Below are positions 1 through 7,102 of a DNA stretch of 64,000 nucleotides, one piece after another. Below the pieces are notes generated by a model, which did no database searches, was not told the origin of the DNA, and saw only the letters and a program-made list of their open reading frames with translations. The stretch is from CAZIUL01 sp964542475 (GTDB lineage Bacteria; Planctomycetota; B15-G4; CAYZWU01): NCBI GenBank assembly GCA_964542475.1, contig CAZIUL010000005.1, forward strand, positions 1-64,000. Direction: 5' to 3'. The number at the start of each line of letters is the position of its first letter. Positions within the stretch are counted from its first letter, which is position 1. The position numbers and the translations under genes are program-made.

Positions 1-112
1 GGGCGGCACTCTGTTGCCGCCTCTTCTCTTACGGCGCTGACGGAGCAGCGCCCTCTATTGTTCAATCGGCGCATTCCGTTTCTTCTGGATGGCGGCACTC
101 TGTTGCCGCCTC
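1..112. repeat. REP-like double palindrome, copy 1
   Basis: Two GC-rich hairpins sit in tandem here: a GGCGGCA...TGCCGCC type palindrome at both ends and a GGCGC...GCGCC palindrome between them, joined by a spacer containing TTCAATCGGCGCAT. The same arrangement recurs in reverse orientation at 24213-24334 and in this orientation at 58611-58693. The element runs into the 3' end of the ABC ATPase gene and encodes its last residues. Confidence 0.75.
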
Positions 113-787
113 TAGCACAAGGCAGCCTTGTCGCATCCTCAAAACCCTTGAGGCGTGTTTTTTTGCCGCCTCGCCGTGGGTGACGAGCACCACGGTGCCG
201 CCTTGCTTGTTGAAGGCGGCAAGGTGATCGAGCACCTCTTTAGCGCAGTCCGGGTCGAGGTTGCCGGTGGGCTCGTCCGCGAGAACGATTTCAGGCCTGT
301 TGAGGAGCGCCCGTGCAATAGCTGTGCGCTGCCTCTCGCCGGTGCTGAGCTCGGACGGCTTGTGCCCGGTTCTGTCGGCAAGGTTCAGTTCTTCCAGAAG
401 GGCTGCTGCCTCGGATCGATTGCTGTCCTTCTTTCCGCTGCCTGCCGCTGCCGGGCATGCGCCTCGTGCGAGGAGCACGTTTTCGAGGGCGCTGAGGTAC
501 GGGACCAGGTGGTAGTTCTGGAAAACGAACCCGATTTTCTGAGCCCGGACCCTGGCTCGGGCCCCGGAGCCGATGGAGTAGAGCTGGCGGCCGCACGCGG
601 TCACGTCGCCCTTGCTCGGGCTCAGCATGCCGCCTGCCATGAGCAGCAGCGTGGTCTTTCCGCTTCCGCTCGGGCCCTGCAGCACCACGAACTCCCCGGC
701 CTCCACCTTCAGGCTCACACTGTCCAGCGCCTTGATCTCCGCCTTTCCCTTGCGATAGATCTTGTTCACGTTTTCGAAGCGTATCAT
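62..787 (-). CDS. ABC transporter ATP-binding protein, LolD/MacB type
   Basis: This is a cytoplasmic ATPase that powers an FtsX-type permease. It has Walker A (GPSGSGKTT) near residue 40, a Q-loop (FVFQNYHLVP), the signature LSTGERQRTAIARAL, Walker B (IVLADEPTG) and the H-loop histidine (LVTHG). I start it at the ATG at 787, directly before MIRFENVNKIY, rather than 31 codons upstream. The permease gene lies 2 bp upstream and is surely cotranscribed. About the last 18 residues (EAATECRHPEETECAD region) are encoded by the REP-like repeat, so the natural C-terminus was probably replaced when the repeat arrived. The substrate is unknown; LolD-like lipoprotein release or MacB-like export are the family options. 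Confidence 0.93.
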   Translation of the reverse strand: MIRFENVNKIYRKGKAEIKALDSVSLKVEAGEFVVLQGPSGSGKTTLLLMAGGMLSPSKGDVTACGRQLYSIGSGARARVRAQKIGFVFQNYHLVPYLSALENVLLARGACPAAAGSGKKDSNRSEAAALLEELNLADRTGHKPSELSTGERQRTAIARALLNRPEIVLADEPTGNLDPDCAKEVLDHLAAFNKQGGTVVLVTHGEAAKKHASRVLRMRQGCLVLEAATECRHPEETECAD

Positions 788-789
788 GG

Positions 790-1935
790 TTAATCGTCTC
801 TCAAGCTCATCGCGGGGTCGGACGTTATGGCCATTACAGCGGCAAGGCCCGAACAGAGCGCGGTGAAAGCACAAGCGCATACAAGGGCCTGGGGCAGCAG
901 GGCGTACTCCGGTCCCAGCGATTTCGCGGTTACCCTGAAGATCCCGGGGCCGTAGGTCAGGGATAGGGCGGTTCCCGCAAAAAAACCGATGGCTGCGCCG
1001 GCCAGCCCGATCACGACGGCCTTGCCCAGGAAGAGCGCGGCGATCCTGCCGGATCCGTAGCCGAGCGCCCTGAGCACGCCGATCTCCCGTTTTCTATCGC
1101 GCACGTTCATCACGGCAAGGACACAGATCCACACCGCGCACGCGGCAAGCACGAACGGGACCGAAAGCGCGAAGTACCTCTCTGTCATGAGCCGCTGTTT
1201 TTCCCGGGCTGAAGCGATGCTCGCCATCTTGATCACGCGGGCATCAGGCAAAATCGCTGCGAGCTGCTCCCGGAGAAGCTCAAGGGAATCGGTGTTTTCG
1301 TCCCGGCAGAGGCATTCGAGCGCCTTTATCTCGTTGATCAGCCCCTCCATGTCGAGGAGCTCCTGCGCATCGCCCAGATGAAAGTAAAGGGTAATGTCGT
1401 CCACGGTCCCGCTTTCGGACAGGCTGCCCGCCACCTCGAAGCTCTTCCCCTGGATCTCGATCAGATCCCCCTTTGAAATCCCAAGGCTGCGCGCGATCTC
1501 GAAGCCCACATGGACATCCCCCCTGTCAATGGAAAAGATCATGGGCGGCTTCTTCTTGCCCGGGGGCGCGACCTCGCTTGCTATGCCCTTCAGGCTGACA
1601 TCGCGGCCGCGCCACTGGATTGTTCCCTGGAGCATTGCGAGCAGATGGTTGTACGAGATCCCTTTTTCTGTTGCGAACCGCTGGGCGTACTCTTCGGGCA
1701 TCGTGTGTTCGGAAAAGCCCCTCTTCCAGAACCTATCCATGTCCGTGTCCTTGGAGACAATGCGCAGGTTGAAGCCGATGTCCCGCATGAGGCGGGAGGT
1801 CTCCCTCTTGGAAGCCTCGCTCGTTGTCAGGAAGAACACAAAGAGCGCAACGGCCGCTGTCACCGCGAAGAGGCTCAGGAGGAAGTTGACCTTCCTGTGC
1901 AGGATCTCCTTTGTGATGAGTCCGTACGTTTTCAC
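790..1935 (-). CDS. ABC transporter permease, FtsX/MacB family
   Basis: An inner-membrane permease of 381 residues. A TM segment near residues 15-37 (LLSLFAVTAAVALFVFFL) is followed by a periplasmic domain of about 220 residues. Three C-terminal TM segments follow, starting at VPFVLAACAVWICVLAVM, with the conserved RKREIGVLRALGYGSGRI motif of the FtsX domain between the first two. It pairs with the ATPase 2 bp downstream. Its ATG overlaps the stop of the secreted-protein gene upstream (4-bp overlap), so the three genes form one translationally coupled operon. LolC/E or MacB-like function is a family inference; the transported molecule cannot be named. Confidence 0.9.
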   Translation of the reverse strand: MKTYGLITKEILHRKVNFLLSLFAVTAAVALFVFFLTTSEASKRETSRLMRDIGFNLRIVSKDTDMDRFWKRGFSEHTMPEEYAQRFATEKGISYNHLLAMLQGTIQWRGRDVSLKGIASEVAPPGKKKPPMIFSIDRGDVHVGFEIARSLGISKGDLIEIQGKSFEVAGSLSESGTVDDITLYFHLGDAQELLDMEGLINEIKALECLCRDENTDSLELLREQLAAILPDARVIKMASIASAREKQRLMTERYFALSVPFVLAACAVWICVLAVMNVRDRKREIGVLRALGYGSGRIAALFLGKAVVIGLAGAAIGFFAGTALSLTYGPGIFRVTAKSLGPEYALLPQALVCACAFTALCSGLAAVMAITSDPAMSLRDD

Positions 1936-3185
1936 GCTCCCCTCCCCATCTTCGCTCGGATGAGCAGGAAAGCGCAGCCCGCAAGGGCAAGCGCTGCGAG
2001 CCCGGCAAGGGTGTAGACGGCTGCCTTGCCCGGGGAGAGCCCGGATGATGCGGGCTCTTCCGGCTGCGGCTCGCCCGGCTCTTCAATGTCCTGAGGCGGG
2101 GCGACCGGCTTTTCCTGCCCGCTCTTTTCTTCGGCATCCGGGTTTTCATCAGGCGGCTTCGTGTCGAACGAAACCTCCTGCTCGCTGTATCCGAAGAGCA
2201 CGTCCCCTTCGAAGGGATCCGGCTGTGACAATGCGCCTGTCGGTGCAGGGTAGCCCGGGCCGTACGACAGGATCTGGCTCATCTCGATCTTCACCATGGG
2301 ATTCTCGGGGTCAAAACCAAGGAGCTTGGCAGCCTTTGCCTTGCGCTCCTCGTCCCAGCGAAGCGGAATGTGCATGCCCTGGAACAGGAAGCGGTCCATG
2401 CCGCATTCGCAGTCCGCGCCGATAATTGCGAGGATGTTGAAGAGGATCCTTTCGCTAATGTCGCTTCCTGCGAGGAGCGGACCCATGCGCTTGCCCCTGC
2501 CGTAGAGCACAACAGCGCGGGGCAGCGGGTCGGCCTGCTGCGCGGAGATGCCCAGGCTGAACAGCAGGGCCTTCTCATTTGAACGCTCCTTCGCGGATAC
2601 GGTGACAAGCGCCGGAGGTTCTTTCACCGGTTTTGCCATCCGGTGCATGACCCCGCGGATCCGGTCAATGGCGGCGTTCGTCTGGTCGCGCGCAGCAGTG
2701 TTAAGGGCCGGATCATCTCCCTCGATGAGCAGAACCACGCAGAACGTATCCAGACACTTTTCGAGGATTTCGTCCCGCTTGGGCGAAGCGGACGCCCGCT
2801 CTATCAGCGCCCACGCCTGTTCTTTGACATCCGCGCCCATATCGAGTTTGCCAAGCCTTATCGATCTGTTGTCCGGCGCGACCAGAACAGCTGCAGGAAG
2901 CGAGGCGGATTCCATGGAGCGGTAAAAGCGCATGGCCGGATGTCCTGCCGCGTCTATAACGTTGATGACCGCGGCGTTGATGTTCGTGTCGGCAAGGGCC
3001 TGGTGCACATTCACCGCTGAAGCGAGCGCCTTGTCATGTGTGCCATCAGTGTAGAAAAAGAGGTGGTAGGAGCTCCCCCCCAGGTCAACGAAGCCCGAAT
3101 CGCGCACCGTGTAGCGGCACGCGAGCGCCTCCTGCGTGCCGAGCAAGCAGAAAAGGGCGATACCAGCCAAGCAGCAGGTCTTCAT
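1932..3185 (-). CDS. secreted, C-terminally membrane-anchored protein of unknown function
   Basis: About 417 residues from the ATG at 3185 (MKTCCLAGIALFCLLG); a GGAG lies about 11 bp upstream. It has an N-terminal signal peptide, then ACRYTVRDSGFVDLGGSSYHLFFYTDG and a long mixed region. A proline/glutamate-rich stretch follows (PPDENPDAEEKSGQEKPVAPPQDIEEPGEPQPEEP), then one C-terminal TM helix (AVYTLAGLAALALAGCAFLLIRAK). It therefore probably has a large extracytoplasmic domain tethered to the inner membrane, working with the ABC exporter encoded immediately downstream. I do not recognise the family. Its first 30 or so codons and promoter are duplicated at 6049-6247. Confidence 0.8.
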   Translation of the reverse strand: MKTCCLAGIALFCLLGTQEALACRYTVRDSGFVDLGGSSYHLFFYTDGTHDKALASAVNVHQALADTNINAAVINVIDAAGHPAMRFYRSMESASLPAAVLVAPDNRSIRLGKLDMGADVKEQAWALIERASASPKRDEILEKCLDTFCVVLLIEGDDPALNTAARDQTNAAIDRIRGVMHRMAKPVKEPPALVTVSAKERSNEKALLFSLGISAQQADPLPRAVVLYGRGKRMGPLLAGSDISERILFNILAIIGADCECGMDRFLFQGMHIPLRWDEERKAKAAKLLGFDPENPMVKIEMSQILSYGPGYPAPTGALSQPDPFEGDVLFGYSEQEVSFDTKPPDENPDAEEKSGQEKPVAPPQDIEEPGEPQPEEPASSGLSPGKAAVYTLAGLAALALAGCAFLLIRAKMGRGA

Positions 3186-3287
3186 CAAGGTACATTCTCC
3201 TGTTGTTTTGTTTTGAAAGCGCGGTCCGGGCCGTAATCGAGTCCGCACGAACCCGTACTATACCAGCGCCGGGTGCGGTAGTGAAGC
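3086..3287. repeat. 200-bp direct repeat, left copy (5' end of secreted-protein gene)
   Basis: The segment covers the first 33 or so codons and upstream region of the minus-strand gene starting at 3185. It is repeated in the same orientation, with scattered differences, at 6049-6247. The cassette-like block 3468-6029 lies between the two copies. Confidence 0.85.
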
Positions 3288-3433
3288 GATCCCTTCTTTC
3301 TTTCCGGGAATGGACATGCCTACGATCATCTCGGATTTGTCTCGGTGGATCCTCCGCACCGTATTTGTTACAATGTCTCTTGGTATAAGGTGATTGATTT
3401 TTCCGAACCGGTTTGGGCCGACCGATTTTTGCT

Positions 3434-3463
3434 ATAGAACTTTCTTGTACAGGTCTCTATAAT
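3434..3463 (+). promoter_or_regulatory. possible cassette promoter with perfect -10 box
   Basis: TATAAT occupies 3458-3463, only a few bases before the GTTGGAC core site at 3468. A weak -35-like hexamer (tagaac) ends 17 bp upstream. Its position is like that of a cassette promoter reading into the first cassette. The -35 match is poor, so this is tentative. Confidence 0.4.
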
Positions 3464-3474
3464 TCTAGTTGGAC
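3461..3474 (+). other. attI-like / cassette left core site (GTTGGAC)
   Basis: AATTCTA precedes the heptamer GTTGGAC at 3468-3474. The heptamer is the exact reverse complement of GTCCAAC at 4145-4151, at the far end of the gene that follows, which is the reciprocity expected of an integrated gene cassette. The preceding AATTC-TA-GTT resembles the AATTCGTAGTT leaders at 22328 and 27611. Confidence 0.6.
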
Positions 3475-3495
3475 TCCGGGATATGGATTAGTGAA

Positions 3496-4200
3496 ATGCC
3501 CCTTACCTTCCCATCTCACCAAGGCCTAATTCTTCCGCTGGTGCGCAGGTGGCCCCGGCATTTCGACGCACTCGCATTGTGTGTTGGGGCTGCCATGCCT
3601 GATGTCGTGGATGGACTCCTTGGCCTGTACAGGGGATACCTCGGACAGTGGTATGGTCATACGCTGCTTGGCACCGTCGTTTTCTGCTGGCCAGGAGGGC
3701 TGGTGCTGACTTGGTTGCTCATGATCGTCGCCAAGTACCTATCGCAGCGTTTTTACCTAATACGCAGCATTCAGCCGGCGTTTGCTGAGTTGGCTCATTC
3801 ATCCGCGTTGCAGGTCAATACTCCACGAACCGGCGTTGTGCCAAACTGGTTGGTGTTCGTGAGCCTGTCGATTTGGGTAGGGGCTCTCTCACACCTCCTC
3901 TGGGATTTCGTTTCCCACGGAAACTGTTTGTGGCTCTATCCTTTTATCGGAAATAGCCAAGTATTCCCGTCATGGTGGTATGCGGTGTGGTTCGAGATCC
4001 CACTTCCTTTTTACGAGGATCCGTATCCATTTGGACCGCATCTGGTAGCATGGTTTGCGCTGACGCTCATAGGTGCATTACTTTTTTTCGATCCCGTCCT
4101 ACGGAGACGACGGAGGACGTGTAACCGCGGCGAGAAGACCGATAGTCCAACTTCCACATCCAGCCGACCGTCGAGGCCTAGCGGCCCTGTCGGCGGCTGA
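3496..4200 (+). CDS. DUF4184-like integral membrane protein
   Basis: About 234 residues from the ATG at 3496 (MPLTFPSHQGLILPLVRRW); a TTG at 3469 in the same frame is less likely. The start MPLTFPSH, the early GAAMPD, GQWYGHTLLGT and GALSHLLWDFVSH place it with DUF4184/metal-dependent hydrolase-like membrane proteins. The histidines and aspartates at these motifs could bind metal. About five TM helices can be seen. The gene is bounded by core heptamers GTTGGAC and GTCCAAC, and its last 18 or so codons form the left arm of the attC-like site, as is usual for cassette genes. The biochemical role is unknown. Confidence 0.8.
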   Translation: MPLTFPSHQGLILPLVRRWPRHFDALALCVGAAMPDVVDGLLGLYRGYLGQWYGHTLLGTVVFCWPGGLVLTWLLMIVAKYLSQRFYLIRSIQPAFAELAHSSALQVNTPRTGVVPNWLVFVSLSIWVGALSHLLWDFVSHGNCLWLYPFIGNSQVFPSWWYAVWFEIPLPFYEDPYPFGPHLVAWFALTLIGALLFFDPVLRRRRRTCNRGEKTDSPTSTSSRPSRPSGPVGG

Positions 4201-4214
4201 TGCAAGCGTTAGAC
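4145..4214 (+). other. attC-like recombination site
   Basis: The 70-bp site has GTCCAAC (R'') at 4145-4151 and GTTAGAC (R') at 4208-4214. Between them is a long imperfect stem: CATCCAGCCGACCG on the left pairs with CGGCGGCTGATG on the right. Two extra bases, C and A, are present only in the left arm, equal to G and T on the bottom strand. Such extrahelical bases on one arm are a hallmark of integron attC sites. The loop is TAGC-like. Confidence 0.8.
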
Positions 4215-4237
4215 GGTTCAGCGAGAGGTTTGCAGTG

Positions 4238-4792
4238 ATGAGAGATGTTTTCACAGGATGGATTGACCGTATCTTGGCGAAACCAATCAGGTATCTGTTC
4301 GAGACTCCCGCGAGACTGCTGAAGGGCTGCGTGGAGGACGGAATGACCGTTCTGGATGTTGGTTGCGGCGCGGGTTACTACAGTTTGGGCATGGCCAAAT
4401 CAGTTGGACCCACGGGACGAGTCATCGCGGTCGATACCGAGACCGAAGCGATCGCAGCTCTAAGAAGGAAGGCAGAGGAAGCCGGCCTTTCCGAGCGAAT
4501 TGAGCCAAGAGTGTCCAAAGAGCAAGATCTTGGCGTCCGTGACCTGAACGGCCAGATCGATTTCGCTCTGGCAGTCTATGTGGTACACCATGCTAGAGAT
4601 GCCGGCAGTCTTATGAGTGACGTGCATAGGGCTTTGAAGCCGGGTGGGAAGTTCCTGGTCGTCGAGCCGAGACACCATGCCTCAAAAGCCGAGTGCGAAT
4701 CTACCGAATCTGCAGCCCGCGCCGCCGGCTTCGCATTGGCTGATCATCCGAGGCTCAAACGGGATTGGGCAGTGACTTTTGTGAAAGGCTGA
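4238..4792 (+). CDS. class I SAM-dependent methyltransferase
   Basis: 184 residues from the ATG at 4238, with GAGAGG about 10 bp upstream. SAM-binding motif I is VLDVGCGAGYYS, motif II is AVDTETEAI and the post-motif is ALKPGGKFLVVEPRHH. It looks like the UbiE/Methyltransf_11 group; the substrate is unknown. It is the second gene of the cassette-like array. It begins 24 bp after the GTTAGAC core site, but no matching GTCTAAC is found behind it, so the right boundary of its cassette has been lost or has diverged. Confidence 0.85.
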   Translation: MRDVFTGWIDRILAKPIRYLFETPARLLKGCVEDGMTVLDVGCGAGYYSLGMAKSVGPTGRVIAVDTETEAIAALRRKAEEAGLSERIEPRVSKEQDLGVRDLNGQIDFALAVYVVHHARDAGSLMSDVHRALKPGGKFLVVEPRHHASKAECESTESAARAAGFALADHPRLKRDWAVTFVKG

Positions 4793-4869
4793 GAAAGCGT
4801 CAGCGCGCCTCGTCAGCGTCTGCTTCTGGCAGTATATGCATTGGTGAGGCTTGGCAGCCGTTGGGTGGG

Positions 4870-4943
4870 TTGGAACCGCCCGACAAGCAGATGCACCTGG
4901 TTGCCCACTGCGTGGCCCGCAGGCGATCTGTCGGCCGTTGGGA
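4870..4943 (+). other. degenerate attC-like site before the sialidase-like cassette
   Basis: GTTGGGA at 4937-4943 is the exact reverse complement of TCCCAAC at 5974-5980 and marks the left end of the next cassette. Upstream of it, CCGACA...AGAT (4880-4892) pairs with ATCTGTCGG (4926-4934), and TTGGAAC lies at 4870-4876. The stem has a four-base bulge and the spacers are short, so this is a weaker attC than its neighbours. Confidence 0.5.
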
Positions 4944-4966
4944 TGAATACAGGCAGGAAAGACAAG

Positions 4967-5968
4967 ATGCGGAATATGGCCATCCTTGTTGCTGAAATCC
5001 TATGCCTCACAATTCTTGTGTTCACAACGCAATTGAGCGCGCAGGAAAGCGATGAGGCGATGAGACTGGTTGAAGTACGAAAGATATGGGACAAGGCGCC
5101 CCACAATGCTTTCACTGACCTGGTTCGCTTTCGGGACCGATGGTTCTGCGTATTTCGTGAGGGTAAGGCGCACGTCTCCCCCGACGGAGCACTGCGGATT
5201 ATCACGTCAGCCGGCGGCGAGAAATGGGAATCGGCGGCCCTCATCGCATCGCCGAATTCGGACCTGCGGGACGCGAAGATCACCGTCACTCCGAACGACC
5301 AGTTGATGCTGTGCGGGGCCGAAGCGCTGCACGACAAATCGAAGCACACGCACCAATCGTTGACCTGGTTTTCGAAGGACGGCGGCACTTGGAGCGACAG
5401 GCACGAGATCGGCGACCCGGACTTCTGGCTCTGGCGAGTCACCTGGCACAAGGGGAAGGCCTACAGCATCGGCTACGGCTGCGGAAAAGATCGGTCGGTC
5501 CGGCTCTATTCCAGCAAGGACGGGAAAGGATTTGACCCGCTCGTCGACCGCCTGTTTGACGTCGGCTATCCCAACGAAACGTCGATTGTGTTCGACGGCG
5601 ACACCGCCTACTGCCTGCTGCGGCGCGACGGCAAGCCAAACACCGGCCTGCTGGGGGTTTCCCAACTGCCATACACGAAGTGGGAGTGGAAGGATCTGGG
5701 CGTGCGTTTGGGTGGTCCACACATGCTGCGCCTGCCCGATGGCCGGCTTGTGGCGGCAGTTCGTCTCTACGACGGAGGGCCGCGTACTTCGCTTTGTTGG
5801 ATCGATCCTCGTGCGGGAAAACTTACAGAGTCTCTCAAGCTTCCGTCCTGTGGCGACACGAGCTACGCCGGCCTGGTCCTGCACGATGATTTGTTATGGA
5901 TCAGCTATTATTCTTCCCACGAAGGGAAAACAGCCGTCTATCTGGCCAAGGTTAAGACAGACAGGTAG
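4967..5968 (+). CDS. secreted sialidase-like (BNR propeller) protein
   Basis: About 333 residues from the ATG at 4967. The signal peptide is MRNMAILVAEILCLTILVFTTQLSAQ. The mature part has repeated propeller-blade patterns (FRDRWFCVFREGKAHVSPDGALRIITSAGGEKW; WFSKDGGTWSDRHEIGD; LYSSKDGKGFDP; MLRLPDGRLVAAVRLYDGGPRTSLCW) typical of exo-alpha-sialidase/BNR six-bladed propellers. A complete catalytic Arg triad cannot be confirmed by eye, so activity on sialic acid is only a suggestion. The gene lies between the reciprocal core sites GTTGGGA and TCCCAAC, so it has the form of an integron cassette. Confidence 0.8.
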   Translation: MRNMAILVAEILCLTILVFTTQLSAQESDEAMRLVEVRKIWDKAPHNAFTDLVRFRDRWFCVFREGKAHVSPDGALRIITSAGGEKWESAALIASPNSDLRDAKITVTPNDQLMLCGAEALHDKSKHTHQSLTWFSKDGGTWSDRHEIGDPDFWLWRVTWHKGKAYSIGYGCGKDRSVRLYSSKDGKGFDPLVDRLFDVGYPNETSIVFDGDTAYCLLRRDGKPNTGLLGVSQLPYTKWEWKDLGVRLGGPHMLRLPDGRLVAAVRLYDGGPRTSLCWIDPRAGKLTESLKLPSCGDTSYAGLVLHDDLLWISYYSSHEGKTAVYLAKVKTDR

Positions 5969-5973
5969 AGGCA

Positions 5974-6029
5974 TCCCAACAAAACTTCGAGGCGACGGTT
6001 AACAAGGCGCCTCAAGGCAATCGTTACCT
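5974..6029 (+). other. attC-like recombination site
   Basis: 56 bp, beginning 6 bp after the sialidase-like stop. R'' is TCCCAAC (5974-5980), followed by a 5-bp spacer and L'' TTCGAGGC (5986-5993). The loop GACGGTTAACA is followed by L' GCCTCAA (6009-6015), a spacer and R' GTTACCT (6023-6029). L'' and L' pair perfectly except for one extra C in L''. The loop resembles those of the sites at 28156, 29075 and 30354. Confidence 0.8.
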
Positions 6030-6048
6030 CTGAGAAATGAGTAGAACT

Positions 6049-6247
6049 ATGACGAAGCCCGAATCGCGTACTGTGTAGCAGTGCGCGACCGCCTCCGGCG
6101 CAGAGCAAGAAGAAAGGGGCGATACCAGCCAGGCAGCAGCTCTTCATCGAGGTACGCTTTCCTGTCCAATTTTCGAATGCCCGTTCCGGGCCGTCATCGA
6201 ATCCGCACGAACCCGTGCTATACCAGCGCCGGATGCGGCAGTGAAGC
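6049..6247. repeat. 200-bp direct repeat, right copy
   Basis: A second, slightly diverged copy of 3086-3287. It starts 20 bp after the last attC-like site and ends just before the sdh promoter region, so the two copies bracket the cassette block. Conserved tracts include CGAAGCCCGAATCGCG, GCACGAACCCGT and CTATACCAGCGCCG. Confidence 0.85.
6051..6147 (-). pseudogene. truncated 5' copy of the secreted-protein gene
   Basis: On the minus strand the copy starts MKSCCLAGIAPFFLLC, matching MKTCCLAGIALFCLLG of the gene at 1932-3185. After the signal peptide it loses the frame, and it stops matching after about 32 codons. Upstream sequence with the promoter is also copied. It is a gene fragment made by segmental duplication and is unlikely to be functional. 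Confidence 0.8.
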
Positions 6248-6289
6248 AGCGCATTATACAGACGACCTTTTCAATGTCCCGATTACTGC

Positions 6290-6318
6290 TTGACAACTAT
6301 TTTCGGCTGAAATAAGTT
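6290..6318 (+). promoter_or_regulatory. candidate sdh promoter
   Basis: TTGACA is at 6290-6295, and 17 bp later TAAGTT occupies the -10 position. It lies about 120 bp before sdhC, after the direct repeat. The -35 box is perfect and the -10 box poor. Confidence 0.4.
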
Positions 6319-6435
6319 GGTTTATAAAGTGACAGGCGCTCTCCGTTTGGCGATGTCGCACCTTGCTTGACTCGCTGCAAAGCAGCGGCGTTTGAAATCG
6401 CGTTTGCTCAGTATTAATCGGCAAAGGAGATCTTG

Positions 6436-7080
6436 ATGAACGATCCCCTGATCGATCGGCACTTCGCACTGAGAAAACTCCATAGCCTCCTCGGTATCAT
6501 ACCCATAGGTTTTTTCCTCTGTTTCCACATCTTCGAAAACTCCCTGGCCGTCAAAGGGGGGGAGTATTTTACCGAGCACGTGGTTCACAAGATCGGAAAC
6601 ATGCCCTATGTGGAGGTGTTGGAGGTCTTCTTCATTGCACTGCCGATTCTCTTTCACGGCGTTTACGGTCTTGTCATCTGGTTCCAGGGGAAAAGCAATG
6701 TGCTGAGATACGGTTACTTCAGAAACCGGATGTACTGGCTGCATCGCATGACCGGCATCGTCGCGTTCGTTTTCATTATTACACATGTCTGGGGCACGCG
6801 CATCCAGGTGCTGATAAACGATGACGTTACAAAGGACAACCTCTTCGAACATCTCGGCGGCCTCTTGGAAAACCCCTTGATGCTGGCCTGCTATATCGTC
6901 GGTGTCCTGGCCTCGGTGATTCACCTGTGCAACGGCATATGGCTGGCCTTGATCACGTGGGGTATAACCATCGGACCCCGTTCGCAGAAGATCTCGTCAT
7001 GGGCCTGCACGGCTATCGGCATGATCCTGCTGATTCTCAGTACGCAGGCGTTCCGCGGCTTCCTGGCGGTCGGCGTTTAA
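6436..7080 (+). CDS. sdhC: succinate dehydrogenase/fumarate reductase cytochrome b subunit (B-type)
   Basis: 214 residues, starting at the ATG at 6436 with AAAGGAG 6 bp upstream. Five TM helices can be traced. Histidines in FHIFE, LHRMTG, ITHVWG and IHLCNG are placed to bind two b hemes, as in the single-subunit B-type anchor of Bacillus-like and epsilon/deltaproteobacterial enzymes. It anchors SdhA and SdhB on the inner face of the membrane and reacts with (mena)quinone. It is the first gene of the sdhCAB operon. Confidence 0.93.
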   Translation: MNDPLIDRHFALRKLHSLLGIIPIGFFLCFHIFENSLAVKGGEYFTEHVVHKIGNMPYVEVLEVFFIALPILFHGVYGLVIWFQGKSNVLRYGYFRNRMYWLHRMTGIVAFVFIITHVWGTRIQVLINDDVTKDNLFEHLGGLLENPLMLACYIVGVLASVIHLCNGIWLALITWGITIGPRSQKISSWACTAIGMILLILSTQAFRGFLAVGV

Positions 7081-7102
7081 GGTAATTGGAAGGAGCCTCT
7101 CG

